From Aquanectria penicillioides (Eukaryota; Ascomycota; Sordariomycetes; Hypocreales; Nectriaceae): a stretch of 64,000 bases of DNA. The notes under the pieces are model-generated. The model saw only the letters and a list, made by a program, of their open reading frames with translations. It did no database searches and was not told the origin of the DNA. The position numbers were made by a program, and so were the translations under genes. The stretch lies in contig PYIU01000005.1 of the NCBI GenBank assembly GCA_003415625.1, forward strand, positions 1,803,001 through 1,867,000, written 5' to 3'. Below, one piece after another: positions 62,681 to 64,000 of the stretch. How positions within the stretch are numbered: the first letter of the stretch is position 1; each line of letters begins with the position of its first letter.

Positions 62681-63701
62681 CCACGGTGGTCCGTCCATTG
62701 GCATCCTCTCAATTTAGATTTTTAATACGCAAAAAGGCAATTTAGCCCGGCCCTCGTCGACCGGCTGGGAGAAGACCCTGGATTGCCTGATGAGTGAAAC
62801 CAACTTTGGGTTGACTTTTCCAGACTGGTGCAGGGCCAACCTTGGAGCCAAGTGGAGCGCCCCTTTCCAACCTTTACTGATCGATCCCCTTCGTCCTTCG
62901 GAAGAACACCGATCATGGCTGATGAGTGAGCAGTTTGAGTAACAAGACGGAATTCCGTGAGCATCCACTCGGATTCCGGGCCCCCCGAACCCGGTGATGC
63001 GACACGTTTTTTGCCCTTGGCTACAGGCACTTATGTCTCGTACGGAGTGCAGCAAGCAAGGTCGAAGCTAAACGCAGTAATCACCAGGCCTCTGACAAGC
63101 GACATAACCGGGAGAAAACAACCTTGATTACTCACTGCCTGCGCAGTCGGCTGGTGCGTCGTCAAAGTCACTTTCCTGAGGTCCCCGTGTGCCTCAGACG
63201 TGGGGGAAGATTGAGCGAGATGGAGGGGATCCCGGCCATTCCATGGGTTGATTGTTAAGCAGCCCTGGCAGAGCACGAGTTCTGAGCATGTCAGTGGACA
63301 GCGAGGGAGGGGCTCACCCCACCGTCATCCACTGCCATCCTCTGGCGTCCGGTGGCTCCCACCTGCGTTGATGGCTTGGGCCGGCACAGTGCACGGGAAA
63401 GCAGATGTCGTCCTGAGATGGCCTCGCAGCGATTGGATGGACCCCTCCGTCTCTGCCGTCTTGGGTGTTGTCGCCGTACTCCCTCCCCTTGCTTTCCTGC
63501 GAGGTAGATGAGCTGGGATGGCACAGGGTATTGACTGTGATCCATGGACCTGCCCACGCGCACCTCGGTACCGCTGTACCGCTAAACCCACTACAGACGC
63601 ACCACCCGTGGGCAGCACCTCCAAGTCCACTGACCCGACACGCTCTAGCTCTGTGTGCCCGCTAAACCTCCCCACTACCCACTGTTGCTACCCACTGTGC
63701 C

Positions 63702-64000
63702 ATGGCTTCGGCGGCAATCGGCCTCGACAAAGCATCCACTGTCTGAAAACCCGCCCCAGGACTCGACTTGGTCGTTCCCTTCTTCCTCCACTTCTCCCCG
63801 AACGTCCATCTCGACATTTCTCTGAAGCGCCCGTCCGCCAGAGATTCAACTTCGCCCATCACCCTCGACGACCTCAACAACGGATTCGACGACGTGACGA
63901 CTGTGACGCCCACCGCCTTTGACAGTGTTGCTCGACAGAGTCGCCCTTCGAGTCACGCCCTACGGCAAATTTGTCCCGCAAAAAAAAAAAGGTCACAAAC
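63702..64000 (+). other. Possible 5' end of a gene at the right edge
   Basis: An ATG at 63702 (MASAAIGLDKASTV) meets a TGA at 63744. The same frame then stays open to the end of the window, encoding a stretch with PITLDDLNNGFDDVTTVTP. I do not recognise it. It may be the start of a gene interrupted by an intron or by another sequence error, or it may be chance. The window ends before this can be judged. Confidence 0.2.

Larger units (their letters stand above)
60306..64000. other. CHL4 upstream region without clear genes
   Basis: This begins with the CHL4 promoter. I find no confident gene. The part at 60.8-62.7 kb carries repeated short words described separately. An A11 run lies at about 63980-63990. 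Confidence 0.5.

Overview
The window is nuclear DNA of a filamentous ascomycete, most likely a Sordariomycete close to Hypocreales; the genus is not resolved. The evidence is short GT-AG introns (about 50-130 nt) with CTAAC-type branch sites, GC-rich third codon positions, and a gene set that includes a CAP20/perilipin-like protein, a CFEM GPI protein, a DENN protein, a CHL4-family protein and a fungal pirin. I recognise eleven protein-coding genes. I found no convincing tRNA, rRNA, transposon or CRISPR array.

Layout: 1-11.1 kb holds no recognisable gene. At 11.1-12.8 kb (minus) is glutathione reductase, with nested start codons for mitochondrial and cytosolic forms. It is divergent from EDE1 (15.0-19.0 kb, plus), a three-EH-domain endocytic adaptor. 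EDE1 converges on SEC6 (20.9-23.1 kb, minus; exocyst subunit), followed on the same strand by BCD1 (box C/D snoRNP assembly) and a DENN-domain protein (26.1-28.8 kb). Ten kb without a recognisable gene follows, then CAP20/perilipin-like (38.9-39.5 kb, minus). After another 5.7 kb come a pirin (45.3-46.5 kb, plus) and a CFEM GPI protein (47.4-48.6 kb, minus). Five kb of intergenic DNA precedes RNR1 (53.6-56.4 kb, minus), which is head to head with a TatD nuclease (57.2-58.7 kb, plus). The TatD gene converges on CHL4 (58.8-60.3 kb, minus). The last 3.7 kb holds no clear gene.

Functionally the left-centre block is membrane traffic (EDE1 endocytosis, SEC6 exocytosis, DENN Rab regulation). The right block is DNA supply, processing and segregation (RNR1, TatD, CHL4). 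These groupings are inferred from neighbourhood; there are no operons here.

The most notable direct observations are these. (1) Five single-base frame breaks lie in three otherwise intact conserved genes (two in EDE1, two in SEC6, one in pirin), all at C- or GC-rich spots; they are best read as consensus-sequence errors and would corrupt automatic gene models. (2) A cluster of the word TCGGGGAGT (six copies) interleaved with GGCACTGA (four copies) lies in 1.9 kb upstream of CHL4. (3) The shared RNR1/TatD promoter has four ACGCG cell-cycle-type cores. (4) Nested in-frame starts are predicted to give mitochondrial isoforms of glutathione reductase and TatD. (5) The pirin has an in-frame N-terminal membrane-anchor-like extension. 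I did not find a clearly new biological system.
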